Part shown: piece after piece, positions 1-9,216 of the stretch
Layout: every line of letters starts with the position of its first letter
How positions within the stretch are numbered: position 1 is the stretch's first letter
Source: Microbulbifer yueqingensis
Lineage (GTDB): Bacteria; Pseudomonadota; Gammaproteobacteria; Pseudomonadales; Cellvibrionaceae
Reading direction: 5' to 3'
DNA length: 64,000 nucleotides
Assembly (NCBI RefSeq): GCF_900100355.1
Contig: NZ_FNFH01000003.1
Location: forward strand, 124,001-188,000
Notes under the pieces: model-generated
Told to the model about the DNA's origin: nothing
Seen by the model: the letters and a program-made list of their open reading frames with translations, nothing else
Databases searched by the model: none
Made by a program: the position numbers and the translations under genes

Positions 1-1244
1 CCGGTGAGTGCAGTCAGGATCAGCTGCAGGCCGTAGGGGAAGCCGTCACCACCGATTTCGCGCTGCTGCAGTTCCAGCTGGTGCAGGCTGGCGGCCAGTT
101 GCTCATAGGGCACGCCGTTTTCCGCCACGTCCCGCAGCACATCCATGACCTGCTTTTCCAGTTCATCGGCGCGATCGCGTTCGCTGCCCTCGATACCACA
201 GACAAAAGCCATTTCCCGCTGGGTATCGTCCAGCCCCAGCAGGGGGGAGGGCGAGCTGCCGAGCTCGGTGGTCTCCAGCAGCTTCATCAGGGGCGAGGCA
301 CTGTTGTCCAGCAGTACACCCGAGAGCAGGTGGGCAGTCAGCGCCTCCTCGAGGTCAGTGACATCGCCGAGCAGCCACGCCAGCACGATATGGGTCTTCC
401 CGCTGGTGTCGTCCGAGTCGCTGAGGGGGTAGAACTCCTCAACAGAGACCGGTGCCAGGTAGCGGTCCTCGCGCCCCACCTCGATCACCTTGTCGAGCTT
501 CTCGAACCTGTGCAGTGCCTTCTCCTCGAAAGCCGCCTGGTGCTCGGCGGCGGGAATGTCACCGAAGGTCATGAAGGTGGCATTGCTCGGGTGATAGTGG
601 GTGCGGTAGAACGCCTGCAGCTGCTCGTATGTGAGCTTGGGAATGTCAGTGGGTTCGCCACCGGAATTCCAGTGATAGGTGGTGGTGGGGAACAGGTACC
701 GGCTCAGGGCCTGCCACAGCTGTGAGCTGACTGAACTCATTGCGCCCTTCATCTCGTTGAAGACCACGCCCTTGTAGACCAGCTCGCTTTCCGGGTTGCC
801 GGGCTCGCTGAATTCCAGCCGGTGCCCCTCCTGGGCAAAGTCCAGCGGGTCCAGCTTGGCGAAAAATACCGCATCCAGGTAGACATCCAGCAGGTTGTCG
901 AAGTCCTTGCGGTTCTGGCTGGCGAACGGATAAGCGGTCCAGTCGGAGCTGGTAAAGGCGTTCATAAAGGTGTTAAGCGAACGCCGTATCATCATGAAGA
1001 AGGGGTCGCGGACCGGGTACTTCTCACTGCCGCATAGCGCTGTGTGCTCCAGGATGTGCGCCACGCCGGTGGAGTCCTGCGGTACCGTACGCAGCGCTAC
1101 CAGGAACACATTCTCGCGGTTGTCCGCAGCAATATGGAGGTGCTGGGCACCGGTGACCTTGTGGCGGTACTCTTCAACGCGCACGCCGAGGGAGTCGATC
1201 TCTGCACTGGTGACCAATTCGAAAGCGGGATGTGAATTACTCAA
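1..1244 (-). CDS. Insulinase-family (M16C, PreP-like) zinc metallopeptidase, 3' end outside window
   Basis: This is the N-terminal ~415 residues of a presequence-protease-like M16 peptidase; full-length relatives are roughly 950-1000 residues. The inverted zinc motif HILEH lies at residues 63-67, and the third ligand is probably Glu164 in the motif GVVFNEMKG, as in PreP. Such enzymes form a clamshell of two halves and degrade short unfolded peptides. I chose a TTG start because GGAG sits 7 bases upstream and no in-frame ATG lies near it. It is transcribed divergently from the DUF599 gene. The family is clear. The substrate and whether it is cytosolic or exported are not; no signal peptide is evident. 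Confidence 0.9.
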   Translation of the reverse strand, partial: MSNSHPAFELVTSAEIDSLGVRVEEYRHKVTGAQHLHIAADNRENVFLVALRTVPQDSTGVAHILEHTALCGSEKYPVRDPFFMMIRRSLNTFMNAFTSSDWTAYPFASQNRKDFDNLLDVYLDAVFFAKLDPLDFAQEGHRLEFSEPGNPESELVYKGVVFNEMKGAMSSVSSQLWQALSRYLFPTTTYHWNSGGEPTDIPKLTYEQLQAFYRTHYHPSNATFMTFGDIPAAEHQAAFEEKALHRFEKLDKVIEVGREDRYLAPVSVEEFYPLSDSDDTSGKTHIVLAWLLGDVTDLEEALTAHLLSGVLLDNSASPLMKLLETTELGSSPSPLLGLDDTQREMAFVCGIEGSERDRADELEKQVMDVLRDVAENGVPYEQLAASLHQLELQQREIGGDGFPYGLQLILTALT

Positions 1245-1475
1245 AAGACAGCTCCGTGGGATTGGTGTCCGGCCGGCAGCGCCGGCTGATGCGGGCGGGC
1301 CGGGTTGAATTTGGGCGCTATTCTACCGCCTCGCCGTGCGGGAAAAACAGTGTTGACAAGGGTGACAGCAGGGCAAAGACTGCGGGGACACCTGCTTCTT
1401 CCCTCGCGACCTGGCGCCCCGGTCCGGCAAGCGAAGTTCCGGCAGGATAAATGTAGACGAATACGGAGACAGACG

Positions 1476-2189
1476 TTGACCTGGTTGGATATCGCCAGCG
1501 TGGCTGGCTTTTTCATTACCTGGGCGGGCTATACCATCTTCGCCCGCAGGAGGGCCAAGGTGTCCTGGTGCCTGGCATCCTCGATGCAGTGGTACCGGGT
1601 GGAGTGGATGTTGCGCATGCTCGAGCGCGATATGCGGATGCCAGATACTGCCATCATCGGTAATCTCGAGCGGGTGATCGGTTTCTTTGCCTCGACCAGT
1701 ATCCTGATCCTCGCAGGCCTTGTCACCGCGCTTACGGCCAACCAGGCGGCTATCCAGGTGCTCGGTACCCTGCCGTTTGCCGAGCCCACCACGGTCCAGC
1801 AGTTCGAGCTCAAGGTAATGCTGTTGATCGTGATCTTCATCTTTGCCTTCTTCAACTTCACCTGGTCACTGCGCCAGTATTCGTTTGCGAATGTGCTGAT
1901 CGGTGCCGCGCCACTGGCCGACGACCGCGAAACCTCGGAGGAGGAGCGGCGACGCTTTGCCATCAGCACCGCCAAGGTGATTGACCAGGCAGGGCACAGC
2001 TACAACTACGGGTTGCGCTCTTACTATTTCGCCATGTCCGTGATGGGATGGTTCGTGCACCCGCTGCTGTTCATCGCCAGCTACCTGGTGGTGGCCCTGG
2101 TGCTGTTCCTGCGCGAGTTCCGCTCGCGGACATTGCGGGCCATTCTCGCGGCAGAGGGCAAAGTGCTTGAACAGACCACGGGCGACTGA
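1476..2189 (+). CDS. DUF599 integral membrane protein
   Basis: This protein of about 237 residues has four to five hydrophobic segments: the N-terminus, around residues 70-90 and 110-135, and two near the C-terminus. The layout and the motif pattern (R-VEWMLRML near the start, a SYNYGLRSYYF-like stretch before the last helices) match DUF599 proteins, whose function is unknown. The reading frame is open further upstream. I place the start at a TTG preceded by GGAG 9 bases upstream, which puts the first transmembrane helix at the N-terminus. It heads a run of closely spaced genes: the next start follows its TGA by one base. Confidence 0.75.
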   Translation: MTWLDIASVAGFFITWAGYTIFARRRAKVSWCLASSMQWYRVEWMLRMLERDMRMPDTAIIGNLERVIGFFASTSILILAGLVTALTANQAAIQVLGTLPFAEPTTVQQFELKVMLLIVIFIFAFFNFTWSLRQYSFANVLIGAAPLADDRETSEEERRRFAISTAKVIDQAGHSYNYGLRSYYFAMSVMGWFVHPLLFIASYLVVALVLFLREFRSRTLRAILAAEGKVLEQTTGD

Positions 2190-2190
2190 C

Positions 2191-2520
2191 ATGGATACAG
2201 GGAAGATACTGCGCGAATTCGACGCCATTGCCTGCGCCCGCGGCTGGCAGACCCTGCACAGCCCGAAGAACCTGGCCATGGCCCTGGCAGTGGAGGTGGC
2301 CGAGCTGGGCCGTCACCTGCAGTGGAGTTCCGACGAAGAGATTCGGCAACTGCTGGTCGGGCCGGCCAGGGCAGAGCTGGCAGGAGAGCTGGCAGATATC
2401 CAGATGTACCTGTTGAAGCTGGCGAGCACGATGGGCATCGACCTGGAAGACGCGCTGGAGGCAAAGATGGCTGAAAACCGCCGGCGGCTCTCTGCCGGCG
2501 CAGGCGGGAAAGGCGACTGA
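2191..2520 (+). CDS. MazG-like nucleotide pyrophosphohydrolase
   Basis: This is a 109-residue all-alpha NTP pyrophosphohydrolase of the MazG/dCTPase (RS21-C6-like) type. These enzymes cleave noncanonical or excess (d)NTPs to monophosphate and pyrophosphate. The magnesium-binding pattern is visible: EVAELGRHLQW (the EExxE-like helix) followed by ELADIQMYLLKLA (the ExxD helix). The length fits single-domain members. I take the ATG one base after the DUF599 stop; a longer frame upstream would overlap that gene. Translational coupling to DUF599 and, five bases on, to cmoM is likely. The exact nucleotide preference cannot be read from the sequence. Confidence 0.85.
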   Translation: MDTGKILREFDAIACARGWQTLHSPKNLAMALAVEVAELGRHLQWSSDEEIRQLLVGPARAELAGELADIQMYLLKLASTMGIDLEDALEAKMAENRRRLSAGAGGKGD

Positions 2521-2525
2521 CACCC

Positions 2526-3299
2526 ATGGCTGACCGGAATTTCGATGACCTGGCAGAGCGCTTTCGCAAGCGTATCTACGGCGGCCTCAAGGGGGATATC
2601 CGCCTCGCGGTATTAAACCGGGACCTCCAACCACTGCTGGATGCCGACGGCGCCCGCCTCAAGGTGCTCGATGCGGGGGGAGGGCAGGGCCAGTTCGCCC
2701 TCGACCTGGCTGCTGCGGGCCACCAGGTAACCCTGGCCGATATATCTGCGGAGATGCTGGCCCAGGCACAGGAACTCGCTGCAGAGCGGCGCGTGCAGCA
2801 GGCGGTGCGCTTTGTTCATGGCCCCCTGCAGGAGCTGTCGGGCCGGGACGGCGATAACGACCTGGTGCTCTGCCATGCGGTGCTGGAGTGGCTGCAGCAG
2901 CCCCGGGAAGCGCTCCTGCACCTGGCACAGTTGCTGCGCCCGCGGGGATACCTGTCCCTGACGTTTTACAACCGGCGCGCACTGGAATTCCGGCTGCTGC
3001 AGCGCGGCAGCTTCCGCCAGCTGGACCGCAATGTCGACAGCGGATACTGGGGTGGGCATCCGGGCAGCCTGACCCCCGACAACCCGTTGCTGCCGGAGTG
3101 GGTACAGGACTGGGTTGCCCAGGCGGGGCTTGCAGTGGTGGCACATAGCGGCATCCGCTGCTTCAACGACTACATGACCCCGTCAATCCGCGATAAGCTG
3201 CCGGCGCAGGCTATCGTGGAAAAGGAACTGGCCTACTCGCAGCGGGATCCCTATCGCCAGCTGGCGCGCTACGTGCACCTGCTGTGCCGGCGGGCCTGA
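2526..3299 (+). CDS. cmoM: tRNA 5-carboxymethoxyuridine methyltransferase CmoM
   Basis: This is a 257-residue class I SAM methyltransferase closely resembling E. coli CmoM (formerly SmtA). It starts DRNFDDLAERF, has the SAM-binding loop VLDAGGGQGQ around residue 50, the motif FHAVLEW-like (LCHAVLEWL) near 120 and RYVHLLCRR at the end. CmoM methylates the carboxyl group of cmo5U at wobble position 34 to give mcmo5U, widening codon reading. It follows the MazG-like gene by five bases and converges on the J-protein gene. cmoA and cmoB are not in the window. Confidence 0.93.
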   Translation: MADRNFDDLAERFRKRIYGGLKGDIRLAVLNRDLQPLLDADGARLKVLDAGGGQGQFALDLAAAGHQVTLADISAEMLAQAQELAAERRVQQAVRFVHGPLQELSGRDGDNDLVLCHAVLEWLQQPREALLHLAQLLRPRGYLSLTFYNRRALEFRLLQRGSFRQLDRNVDSGYWGGHPGSLTPDNPLLPEWVQDWVAQAGLAVVAHSGIRCFNDYMTPSIRDKLPAQAIVEKELAYSQRDPYRQLARYVHLLCRRA

Positions 3300-3331
3300 C
3301 TGCCCTGGGACCAGCCTGTCCCCGCTGGTGG

Positions 3332-3856
3332 TCACAGCTGGTGGAGCAGCAGCTCCTTGGCAGCATTGATGCGGGAGGCGAGGTAGTCGCTGCCGCCACG
3401 GTCGGGATGCATTCTCTGGATCAGGCGCCGGTGTGCGGCAAGGATCTCGTCGCGACTCGCATCTTTCCCCACGTCGAGGATTCTCCGTGCTTCCTCCACC
3501 GTCAGCGATGCTTCGCCGTGCGGCGGTGACTGCTGCTGGCCTGCACTTTCCCCGCCCTGCTGTTGCGACCGTTGCTGGCGGGCCTGGGCGTGCCGGGCGA
3601 TGAGGGGGGCCAGCCAGGGGAGGTGGCGGCCCAGCCAGCCCAGGGTGCGCCCAAGTACCGGCAGCACCAGTGCGATGGCGGCGCCGACCCAGTGCAACCT
3701 GCCGGTAACCGCCAGCAATACCGCGGCTATTGCTACCACTACCAGGGTCCACTGGAGCAGTAGTTTGCGACGCTGGCGGGGCGGGCTGGCGCTGAACTTC
3801 TGCCAGGCAATCCAGGCGAAGATGCCGAGCGCAATCAGCAATATGAGTCTGGCCAC
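3332..3856 (-). CDS. Membrane-anchored J-domain (DnaJ-like) protein
   Basis: This 174-residue protein has two hydrophobic N-terminal segments (about residues 2-18 and 33-58), a further hydrophobic stretch near 60-85, a Gln/Ser-rich linker, and a C-terminal J domain. The domain carries the invariant HPD tripeptide in the context RMHPDRGGSDY, preceded by SLTVEEARRILDVG. The layout resembles inner-membrane J proteins (TIM14/Pam18-like, DnaJ-domain 'Tim14' type) that recruit and stimulate a DnaK partner at the membrane. The partner and client are unknown. It converges on cmoM with a 32-base gap that holds only a weak hairpin. Confidence 0.85.
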   Translation of the reverse strand: MARLILLIALGIFAWIAWQKFSASPPRQRRKLLLQWTLVVVAIAAVLLAVTGRLHWVGAAIALVLPVLGRTLGWLGRHLPWLAPLIARHAQARQQRSQQQGGESAGQQQSPPHGEASLTVEEARRILDVGKDASRDEILAAHRRLIQRMHPDRGGSDYLASRINAAKELLLHQL

Positions 3857-3897
3857 TGGAGAGTCCTTGCGAAAACAAAATCCGGGCCAATAGCCTA

Positions 3898-5169
3898 TCA
3901 GATGTCGACTCTCATGCCGACGGCGATCACGTCACCGGCGGTCAGTGCGCGTCCCAGGGAATTGCTGTTGTCGATGGTGTTCTCGGTGTAGATGTGGATG
4001 CGCTCGTCCCAGTTGTACTTGAAACCGATGTAATACTTGGTCAGCCTGACCTCGTCCGCGTCGATGAGAGCCTCCTCAAATCCCGGGTCATTCGAGTGCA
4101 GGTCGTTGTGGCCAAAATAGAATGAGTAGCAGTTCCTGGCGCCCCAGGTGTAGGTAAACAGGGATTCACTGCCGATAGCGTCGAAGAAGTTGGTGATACC
4201 CTCCACCGACCCGGGCGGTGCCAGGTCGTTGTTCTGGGATTTCTGCACCACCGCGGCGCCATAAAACCCCGGCTGGTAAGGCCCACGCCCGTAATTGACG
4301 CCGGCAATCAGGGACCAGATGTTACTGCTGGCGTTGATGGGGAAGTTGGTGTCGATAACGACGGGATCGAAGGGGTCGCTGATATCGGTCACTATGCCCC
4401 GGCTGGTCTCGAGATCCAGCTTCACGCGGTTGTAGGCGGTGCCAAACGTCAGCCCCTCCCCGATGTCGGCCCGGTACTGCAGGGATACGCCATGGCTGAT
4501 ACCGAACTCGCAGTCGGTGTCCGGGCACTCCACCAGCAGGTCCTCGCCGATGACGTCCTCCACGGAAATGACGAACGGCGAGGTGTGGGCCTGGTATTGA
4601 ACCCCGAACTGCAGCTCACCCCCGAGGCCATCCCACTCCTTGCGCCAGCTGAGCGCGCCGTCGGCGCGGCCGGTGCCGGTTATGCCGCCGTCGGAACCCA
4701 GCGAGAAGGCACCGCTGCCCAGGCCGCCGGAAATCTCGTACCAGTCGGTGTAGCTGGCGACGTCATAGTAGACGCTCCACTGCTTGCCGAAGGCGAAGTC
4801 CCCCCAGAGGTCGTGCTTGGCGAATATGTGCCCGTGGCGGATATACAGGGTATCCCCGGCATCGCCCACCGCGGCCTGCTGGTTACCCGAGATCTCGACA
4901 GGGCGGGCGGTACTGATGGCATTGATGCCCCACTCGACATTGAAGCCCACGTCCCACTGGTAATAGGCGGGCACGCTGAGGCTGAAACGGATACGCGAGA
5001 CGCCGTCCTGGAGGCGGGTGTCACCGTTGACATTTATCTGGTTCACACTGAAGTAGCCCTGCATATAGAGGGTTACCTGGTCGGACTCGTAGATTGGCAC
5101 GGCGTGCGCCGTGGTTGAGCCGAGTAGCACCGCAGCTGCAATCCATTTCCCTGGGGACTTATGCATCAT
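3898..5169 (-). CDS. Outer-membrane porin-like beta-barrel protein
   Basis: This protein of about 423 residues has a clear Sec signal peptide (MMHKSPGKW, a hydrophobic core, then TTAHA before the mature start VPIYES). The mature part consists of alternating aromatic and polar strands, acidic turns and a terminal strand ending in VGMRVDI, typical of a Gram-negative general porin fold. The frame is open for about 105 codons upstream, but those residues look non-coding and would precede the signal peptide, so I start at the first of two tandem ATGs. A GGA lies just before them, and AAGGA a little further upstream. The substrate is unknown. Two adjacent cysteines in an acidic loop (ECPDTDCEF) may form a disulfide. 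Confidence 0.8.
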   Translation of the reverse strand: MMHKSPGKWIAAAVLLGSTTAHAVPIYESDQVTLYMQGYFSVNQINVNGDTRLQDGVSRIRFSLSVPAYYQWDVGFNVEWGINAISTARPVEISGNQQAAVGDAGDTLYIRHGHIFAKHDLWGDFAFGKQWSVYYDVASYTDWYEISGGLGSGAFSLGSDGGITGTGRADGALSWRKEWDGLGGELQFGVQYQAHTSPFVISVEDVIGEDLLVECPDTDCEFGISHGVSLQYRADIGEGLTFGTAYNRVKLDLETSRGIVTDISDPFDPVVIDTNFPINASSNIWSLIAGVNYGRGPYQPGFYGAAVVQKSQNNDLAPPGSVEGITNFFDAIGSESLFTYTWGARNCYSFYFGHNDLHSNDPGFEEALIDADEVRLTKYYIGFKYNWDERIHIYTENTIDNSNSLGRALTAGDVIAVGMRVDI

Positions 5170-5338
5170 CAATTCCACGTATTCCTTGTGGTTATCTGGG
5201 GCGGCCGCAATTTCGCCGCTGATTGAAGAAAAGTAGTCCAGTGGGCTGAAACCGGCGTAGTGAGTGGTTAAACTTGCGCCCCAGTGACAGCTGCTACTTT
5301 GTTTTGGTTGAGCCGACTGAATACAGGAGCTGAAAAAG

Positions 5339-5968
5339 GTGAAAGGCAAAAGCAACGATTCGCGTCGCCTGTTCGGCCTGACTGTGCGCAAGAATGCACA
5401 CCCGGACATGCGCCGGCTGCGTCGGGAGGCGGGCGATCCCAGCCTGCACGGCAACAAGTTCTGGAAAAGCTCCTGCCTGACCATGGACTACTTGAAGCGT
5501 CACCCCCTGAAAAAGGGCGCCCGGGTACTGGACCTCGGTTGTGGCTGGGGGCTGGGCGGGATCTTCTGTGCCAGGCAGTTCGATGCCGATGTAACCGGCC
5601 TCGACGCGGATCCCAGTGTGTTCCCGTTCGTGGACTATCATGCAGAGTTGAACGGGGTGAGCGTCAAGACCTGGCGCTGCCGCTATGAAAGGGTGACCAC
5701 AGAGGACCTGTCGGCGTTTGACGCGGTGATTGGCACTGATATCTGTTTCTGGGACAAGCTGGAGGCGCCCCTGTACAACCTGACCCGCAGGGCATTGCGA
5801 GCGGGGGTGCAGCGCGTGGTACTGGCGGACCCGGGACGCTCTCCTTTCCGCAGGCTCGCCGAACGGGCAGAAGAAACGCTGGCGGCTGAATACCGGGAAT
5901 GGGAGGTCCGCCGGCCAATGAAGGCCAGTGGCTGCATCATGGTGGCCGGTGAGACCGGGCCCAAGTGA
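5339..5968 (+). CDS. Class I SAM-dependent methyltransferase (ETFB-lysine / PrmA-like)
   Basis: This is a 209-residue methyltransferase with the SAM loop VLDLGCGWGLGG at about residues 63-74, followed by acidic motif II (GLDADPSVF). A later ADPGRSPF motif resembles the DPGR motif of electron-transfer-flavoprotein lysine methyltransferases (METTL20/Methyltransf_16). A protein-lysine substrate is therefore possible but unproven. The start is GTG with AGGAG about 11 bases upstream. It precedes msrA by 73 bases on the same strand and is divergent from the porin gene. Confidence 0.75.
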   Translation: MKGKSNDSRRLFGLTVRKNAHPDMRRLRREAGDPSLHGNKFWKSSCLTMDYLKRHPLKKGARVLDLGCGWGLGGIFCARQFDADVTGLDADPSVFPFVDYHAELNGVSVKTWRCRYERVTTEDLSAFDAVIGTDICFWDKLEAPLYNLTRRALRAGVQRVVLADPGRSPFRRLAERAEETLAAEYREWEVRRPMKASGCIMVAGETGPK

Positions 5969-6041
5969 GCCCGGAGAGAGAGCCCTGTTTTCGGATTCGT
6001 TCAAGTTGGGATACAAGCTTCCCATCTGAGGTGGAGAGACA

Positions 6042-6671
6042 ATGCAATACGATAAGTTCAAGATGCCCTGCGCCGACCAGATACTGCCGGGCCGCAAGGA
6101 GCCGATGGAGATCAGCGGGGTTCACTTCGTCAATGACAACCCGATGAAGCCGCCGTTCCCCGAAGGTATGCAGAAAGCCATGTTCGGCATGGGGTGTTTC
6201 TGGGGCGCGGAGCGGATGTTCTGGGAGATCGACGGCGTCTATGTAACCGCGGTCGGTTATGCGGATGGTTGTACCGAAAACCCCAACTACCAGGAAGTCT
6301 GCAGCGGGCGTACGGGCCATGCCGAAGTAGTGCTGGTGGTATTTGACCCCGGCAAGGTCAGCTACGAACACCTGCTGAAGCGGTTCTGGGAGGAGCATGA
6401 TCCAACCCAGGGCATGCGGCAGGGCAATGACCTTGGTACCCAGTACCGCTCCTGTATTTTCTGTTTCGATGAAGCCCAGCTGGAGCAGGCGAAGAGGTCG
6501 AAGGAGAAATTCCAGCAGGCGCTGGAAGACAAAGGGTTTGGTGAAATCACCACGGAGATCACCATGGCGCCGGAATTCTATTACGCCGAGGAAGATCACC
6601 AGCAGTACCTGGCGAAAAACCCCGAGGGCTACTGTGGCCTGGCCGGCACCGGCGCCTGCCTTATTCGCTGA
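6042..6671 (+). CDS. msrA: Peptide methionine sulfoxide reductase MsrA
   Basis: This 209-residue MsrA reduces methionine-S-sulfoxide in proteins using thioredoxin. The catalytic motif [11 protein letters not shown] places the active-site cysteine at residue 52. The family motifs [25 protein letters not shown] and FWEEHDPTQ follow. A C-terminal [11 protein letters not shown] supplies likely resolving cysteines. The N-terminal extension of about 40 residues is typical of the longer E. coli-type MsrA. ATG was chosen; a GGAG lies 6-9 bases upstream. A strong inverted repeat downstream is shared with the convergent sseA gene. Confidence 0.95.
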   Translation: MQYDKFKMPCADQILPGRKEPMEISGVHFVNDNPMKPPFPEGMQKAMFGMGCFWGAERMFWEIDGVYVTAVGYADGCTENPNYQEVCSGRTGHAEVVLVVFDPGKVSYEHLLKRFWEEHDPTQGMRQGNDLGTQYRSCIFCFDEAQLEQAKRSKEKFQQALEDKGFGEITTEITMAPEFYYAEEDHQQYLAKNPEGYCGLAGTGACLIR

Positions 6672-6701
6672 ACGTCTTTCCCTGGACCCGGGAATGCCCG
6701 A

Positions 6702-6741
6702 TGCGGCCGGCCGTATCTCTTTCAGGGATGGGCCGGCCGCA
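6702..6741. terminator. Inverted repeat between convergent msrA and sseA
   Basis: A perfect 11-bp inverted repeat (TGCGGCCGGCC ... GGCCGGCCGCA) flanks an 18-base loop, followed on the + strand by GTTGTTT. It lies between the facing stop codons of msrA and sseA and could end transcription from both sides. The loop is long and the U-tract interrupted, so efficiency is uncertain. Confidence 0.55.
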
Positions 6742-6760
6742 GTTGTTTCAGGGGGGGCGT

Positions 6761-7609
6761 TCAGCTGGCCCCGTGTGGGGTAGGGTACAGGCTGTGGGCG
6801 CACCAGTCGCTCCAGCTACCCGGGTACAGGCGCACGTCATCGCGGCCGATCAGGTGCAGGGACAGCAGGTTGACGCAGGCGGTCACGCCAGAGCCACAGT
6901 AGCAGATTAATGGCTTGCCTGGGCCCACGTCCTGCCAGTGGTCCCGGAGCTCCGGCTGGGATTTTACCTTACCCGAGCTGTCGGTGATCTCCTGCCAGGG
7001 CTTGTTGATGGCGGAGGGGATATGGCCGGCCACCGGATCCATCGGTTCTTCGATGCCCTGGAAGCGTGCGGGATCCCGTGCGTCAACGAGCTGCCACTCG
7101 TGCTGGCCCAGGCCGCTGGAGATTTCCTTGTGCTCAGCGATGGCGCCCGGATCCGGGCTGGCGATGAAATTTCCGGTTGGCGGAACCGTTTGGGGCGAAC
7201 CAGCCTCCACGGCCAGGCCCGCGTCGCGCCAGGCCCGGTAACCCCCATTAAGGATTGAGACCTGCCGGTGGCCGAAGTAGCGCAGTAGCCACCAGGCGCG
7301 CGCGGCAAATGCCAATCGCTGGTCATCGTAAGTGATCACGTGGCTGTCGCTATTGATCCCGATACGGCGGGCATAAGACTGGAACTGGGCCGGCGATGGC
7401 AGCGGGTGCCTACCGCCAAACTCCTGGACCGGTGCGGAGAGGTCGCGGTGCAGGCTGGCATAGTGTGCGCCGGGAATGTGGGCCTCGGCGAATTGCTCCT
7501 CGCCGGCGAGCGGGCGGGACAGGTCGTAGCGGCAGTCCAGGATTACCACGTTGGGGGCATGCAGTAGTCCTGCCAGGTCAGCAGGTTCGATCAAGGCCGG
7601 GGTGTTCAT
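6761..7609 (-). CDS. sseA: 3-mercaptopyruvate sulfurtransferase (tandem rhodanese)
   Basis: This 282-residue protein has two rhodanese domains. The N-terminal one (about 1-135) is inactive. The C-terminal one carries the active-site loop CGSGVTA with the cysteine at residue 238, the position and loop sequence typical of E. coli SseA rather than thiosulfate sulfurtransferase (CRKGVT). It transfers sulfur from 3-mercaptopyruvate to thiol acceptors or cyanide. The motif GGYRAWRDAG and a final W-CAHSLYPT also fit. It is the only gene between msrA and the porin cluster and probably has its own promoter in the 190-base gap downstream of its start. Confidence 0.92.
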   Translation of the reverse strand: MNTPALIEPADLAGLLHAPNVVILDCRYDLSRPLAGEEQFAEAHIPGAHYASLHRDLSAPVQEFGGRHPLPSPAQFQSYARRIGINSDSHVITYDDQRLAFAARAWWLLRYFGHRQVSILNGGYRAWRDAGLAVEAGSPQTVPPTGNFIASPDPGAIAEHKEISSGLGQHEWQLVDARDPARFQGIEEPMDPVAGHIPSAINKPWQEITDSSGKVKSQPELRDHWQDVGPGKPLICYCGSGVTACVNLLSLHLIGRDDVRLYPGSWSDWCAHSLYPTPHGAS

Positions 7610-7802
7610 TGTTACGGGGTATTTTGTTGTCCTTGGTTACCGCTTGAAGCTACGGGCAAATAGCCGCGCTGTCCACCCACAAAAAGGAATGTATCTTACC
7701 GGCAGCGCCCTGGGTGATATCCTCTCTCAGGTGTTCCTACCCGGCCAGCCTGGCAGGCTTGCTATATGATCCGGAAGAGTCTCAGCCGGCCGCCCGCGAG
7801 TC

Positions 7803-9053
7803 TCAATCCCCCACCAGGTCCATATTGAATTTGTACTTGAATGAAAACTGCAGCCGCCAGTCTTCAGAGCTGAACCCATTGCGGGCGTTGTCCCGCTCCG
7901 CCCAGATCAGTTCGGGACCGAGTATCACGCTCTCCACAGGATGATAAAGCAGGTTTACCGATGCGTACTGGCCCTGCTCAAACGCGCGATCCAGCTGGCC
8001 GTCACTATTGTTGATGTCCAGTACCGACCAGCCAACGCTGGATGTCCAGCGATCGTTCCAGTCGATATCCAGGTAGGCCATAAGCCCCAGTAGCGGCAGG
8101 GGCTCGCCCGTTAGCGGGGTTTCGCGGTTGTCGAAGTTTTCCACTACCCCGATGTCCGCCGGGGCGTCGTTCATATAGCTTCCCACGCCCTCGCCATAGG
8201 TGGCGCTGAGGTTGAGCTCGGTGTAGTCCATCTCGATGATGGACGAAAAGCTGACGCCCCAGGCGGTGACATCGCCGGAGAGGCTGAATTCATCCCTCAG
8301 CGAGTCCTCCCATTCGATCCGGCGCGCCAGCCCCGCTACCTGGAAGTGCCCCCAGTGGGTCTCCTGGCGGTATTGGGCTGTCACAACCGGGAGCCGGAAG
8401 TGGCCGACCACACCCTGGAGCTCGATGAACTCATCGTAGGGACTGTCATCGCGTGTGGCGTCGGGGCGCTCGAGGGCCACAGCAAAGTGGGACCCTTCGT
8501 CCCTCCATGGCGTCCAGCGGAGCTGTACATTGCGGAAATAGGGAATGCCGTTGGGGCCCCACTTTTCGACGACGTTCGGGAAAATTGACGAATCCATGAA
8601 CAATGTCCAGGTCTGGCCCGCACCCACCTGGCAAAACTCCCCCCACCCGTGGCGGAAGCGGAAAGCGGTTTCACCGACGTTGCTGCCCGACCCAAACAGT
8701 TCGTATTCGAACCAGGTGTTCACTTCCCCGCAGTAGGTTTGCCAGTTGCCCTTGAACCCCATGCGGGTCTGGCGCACGCTGGCGTAGTAGTTGCCGCTGG
8801 GCGGAAATTCGTTCTCGAATGCCGGCAGCTTGGTGGGGCGCATGACATCGAACCAGTCTTCCTGGGTCTGGTTTTTCTCGTAGCCCATGTCGAGCTGCAC
8901 GGTAGTGTAGATGTTGAGGTGTGGGGCACCCAGCAGCTCCCTGTTGTCGGCCTCCACCGGCAGTGGCTGCAGGAGAACCAGGAACAATGAGGCTAGGTAG
9001 ATAACCCGGCTGTGCCCCCGGTGTGCGAGGGACCGGTTGGGAGGGTTCTTCAT
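7803..9053 (-). CDS. DcaP-like trimeric outer-membrane porin
   Basis: This protein of about 416 residues has an N-terminal signal segment (hydrophobic core VIYLASLFLVLLQPLPVEA) and a beta-barrel sequence resembling Acinetobacter DcaP. The shared motifs are RQTRMGFKGNW, FEYELFGSG, FRFRHGWGEF and AGQTWTLFMD, ending in a short beta strand. DcaP proteins take up small dicarboxylates or related anions. The long N-terminal coiled coil of classic DcaP is absent. I start at the internal ATG preceded by AGGGA; the frame stays open 33 codons upstream without a plausible signal peptide. It lies downstream of an amidohydrolase and a secreted hydrolase on the same strand. Confidence 0.78.
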   Translation of the reverse strand: MKNPPNRSLAHRGHSRVIYLASLFLVLLQPLPVEADNRELLGAPHLNIYTTVQLDMGYEKNQTQEDWFDVMRPTKLPAFENEFPPSGNYYASVRQTRMGFKGNWQTYCGEVNTWFEYELFGSGSNVGETAFRFRHGWGEFCQVGAGQTWTLFMDSSIFPNVVEKWGPNGIPYFRNVQLRWTPWRDEGSHFAVALERPDATRDDSPYDEFIELQGVVGHFRLPVVTAQYRQETHWGHFQVAGLARRIEWEDSLRDEFSLSGDVTAWGVSFSSIIEMDYTELNLSATYGEGVGSYMNDAPADIGVVENFDNRETPLTGEPLPLLGLMAYLDIDWNDRWTSSVGWSVLDINNSDGQLDRAFEQGQYASVNLLYHPVESVILGPELIWAERDNARNGFSSEDWRLQFSFKYKFNMDLVGD

Positions 9054-9216
9054 TTGTCGTCCCTGACGTCTTGAGCCTGCGCGCTGGCTGTCATTAACTG
9101 ACCGGCCGGGGTCGTGCGGCCGCCCTGGTAGTGAACTTCGTTCCCGGGTCACTTCCTTGCTGAAGGGCAGGGCGGTGACCGGGTACCCGCCGGGGCTCCC
9201 CGGCAGGCGGCTGGCT

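Noticed and set aside
1353-1381. Promoter TTGACA upstream of the DUF599 gene
   Set aside because: The -35 is perfect, but no acceptable -10 occurs at 16-18 bases, so I did not list it.
3310-3329. Terminator between cmoM and the J-protein gene
   Set aside because: Only a 6-bp stem (ACCAGC/GCTGGT) with no T-run; too weak to support.
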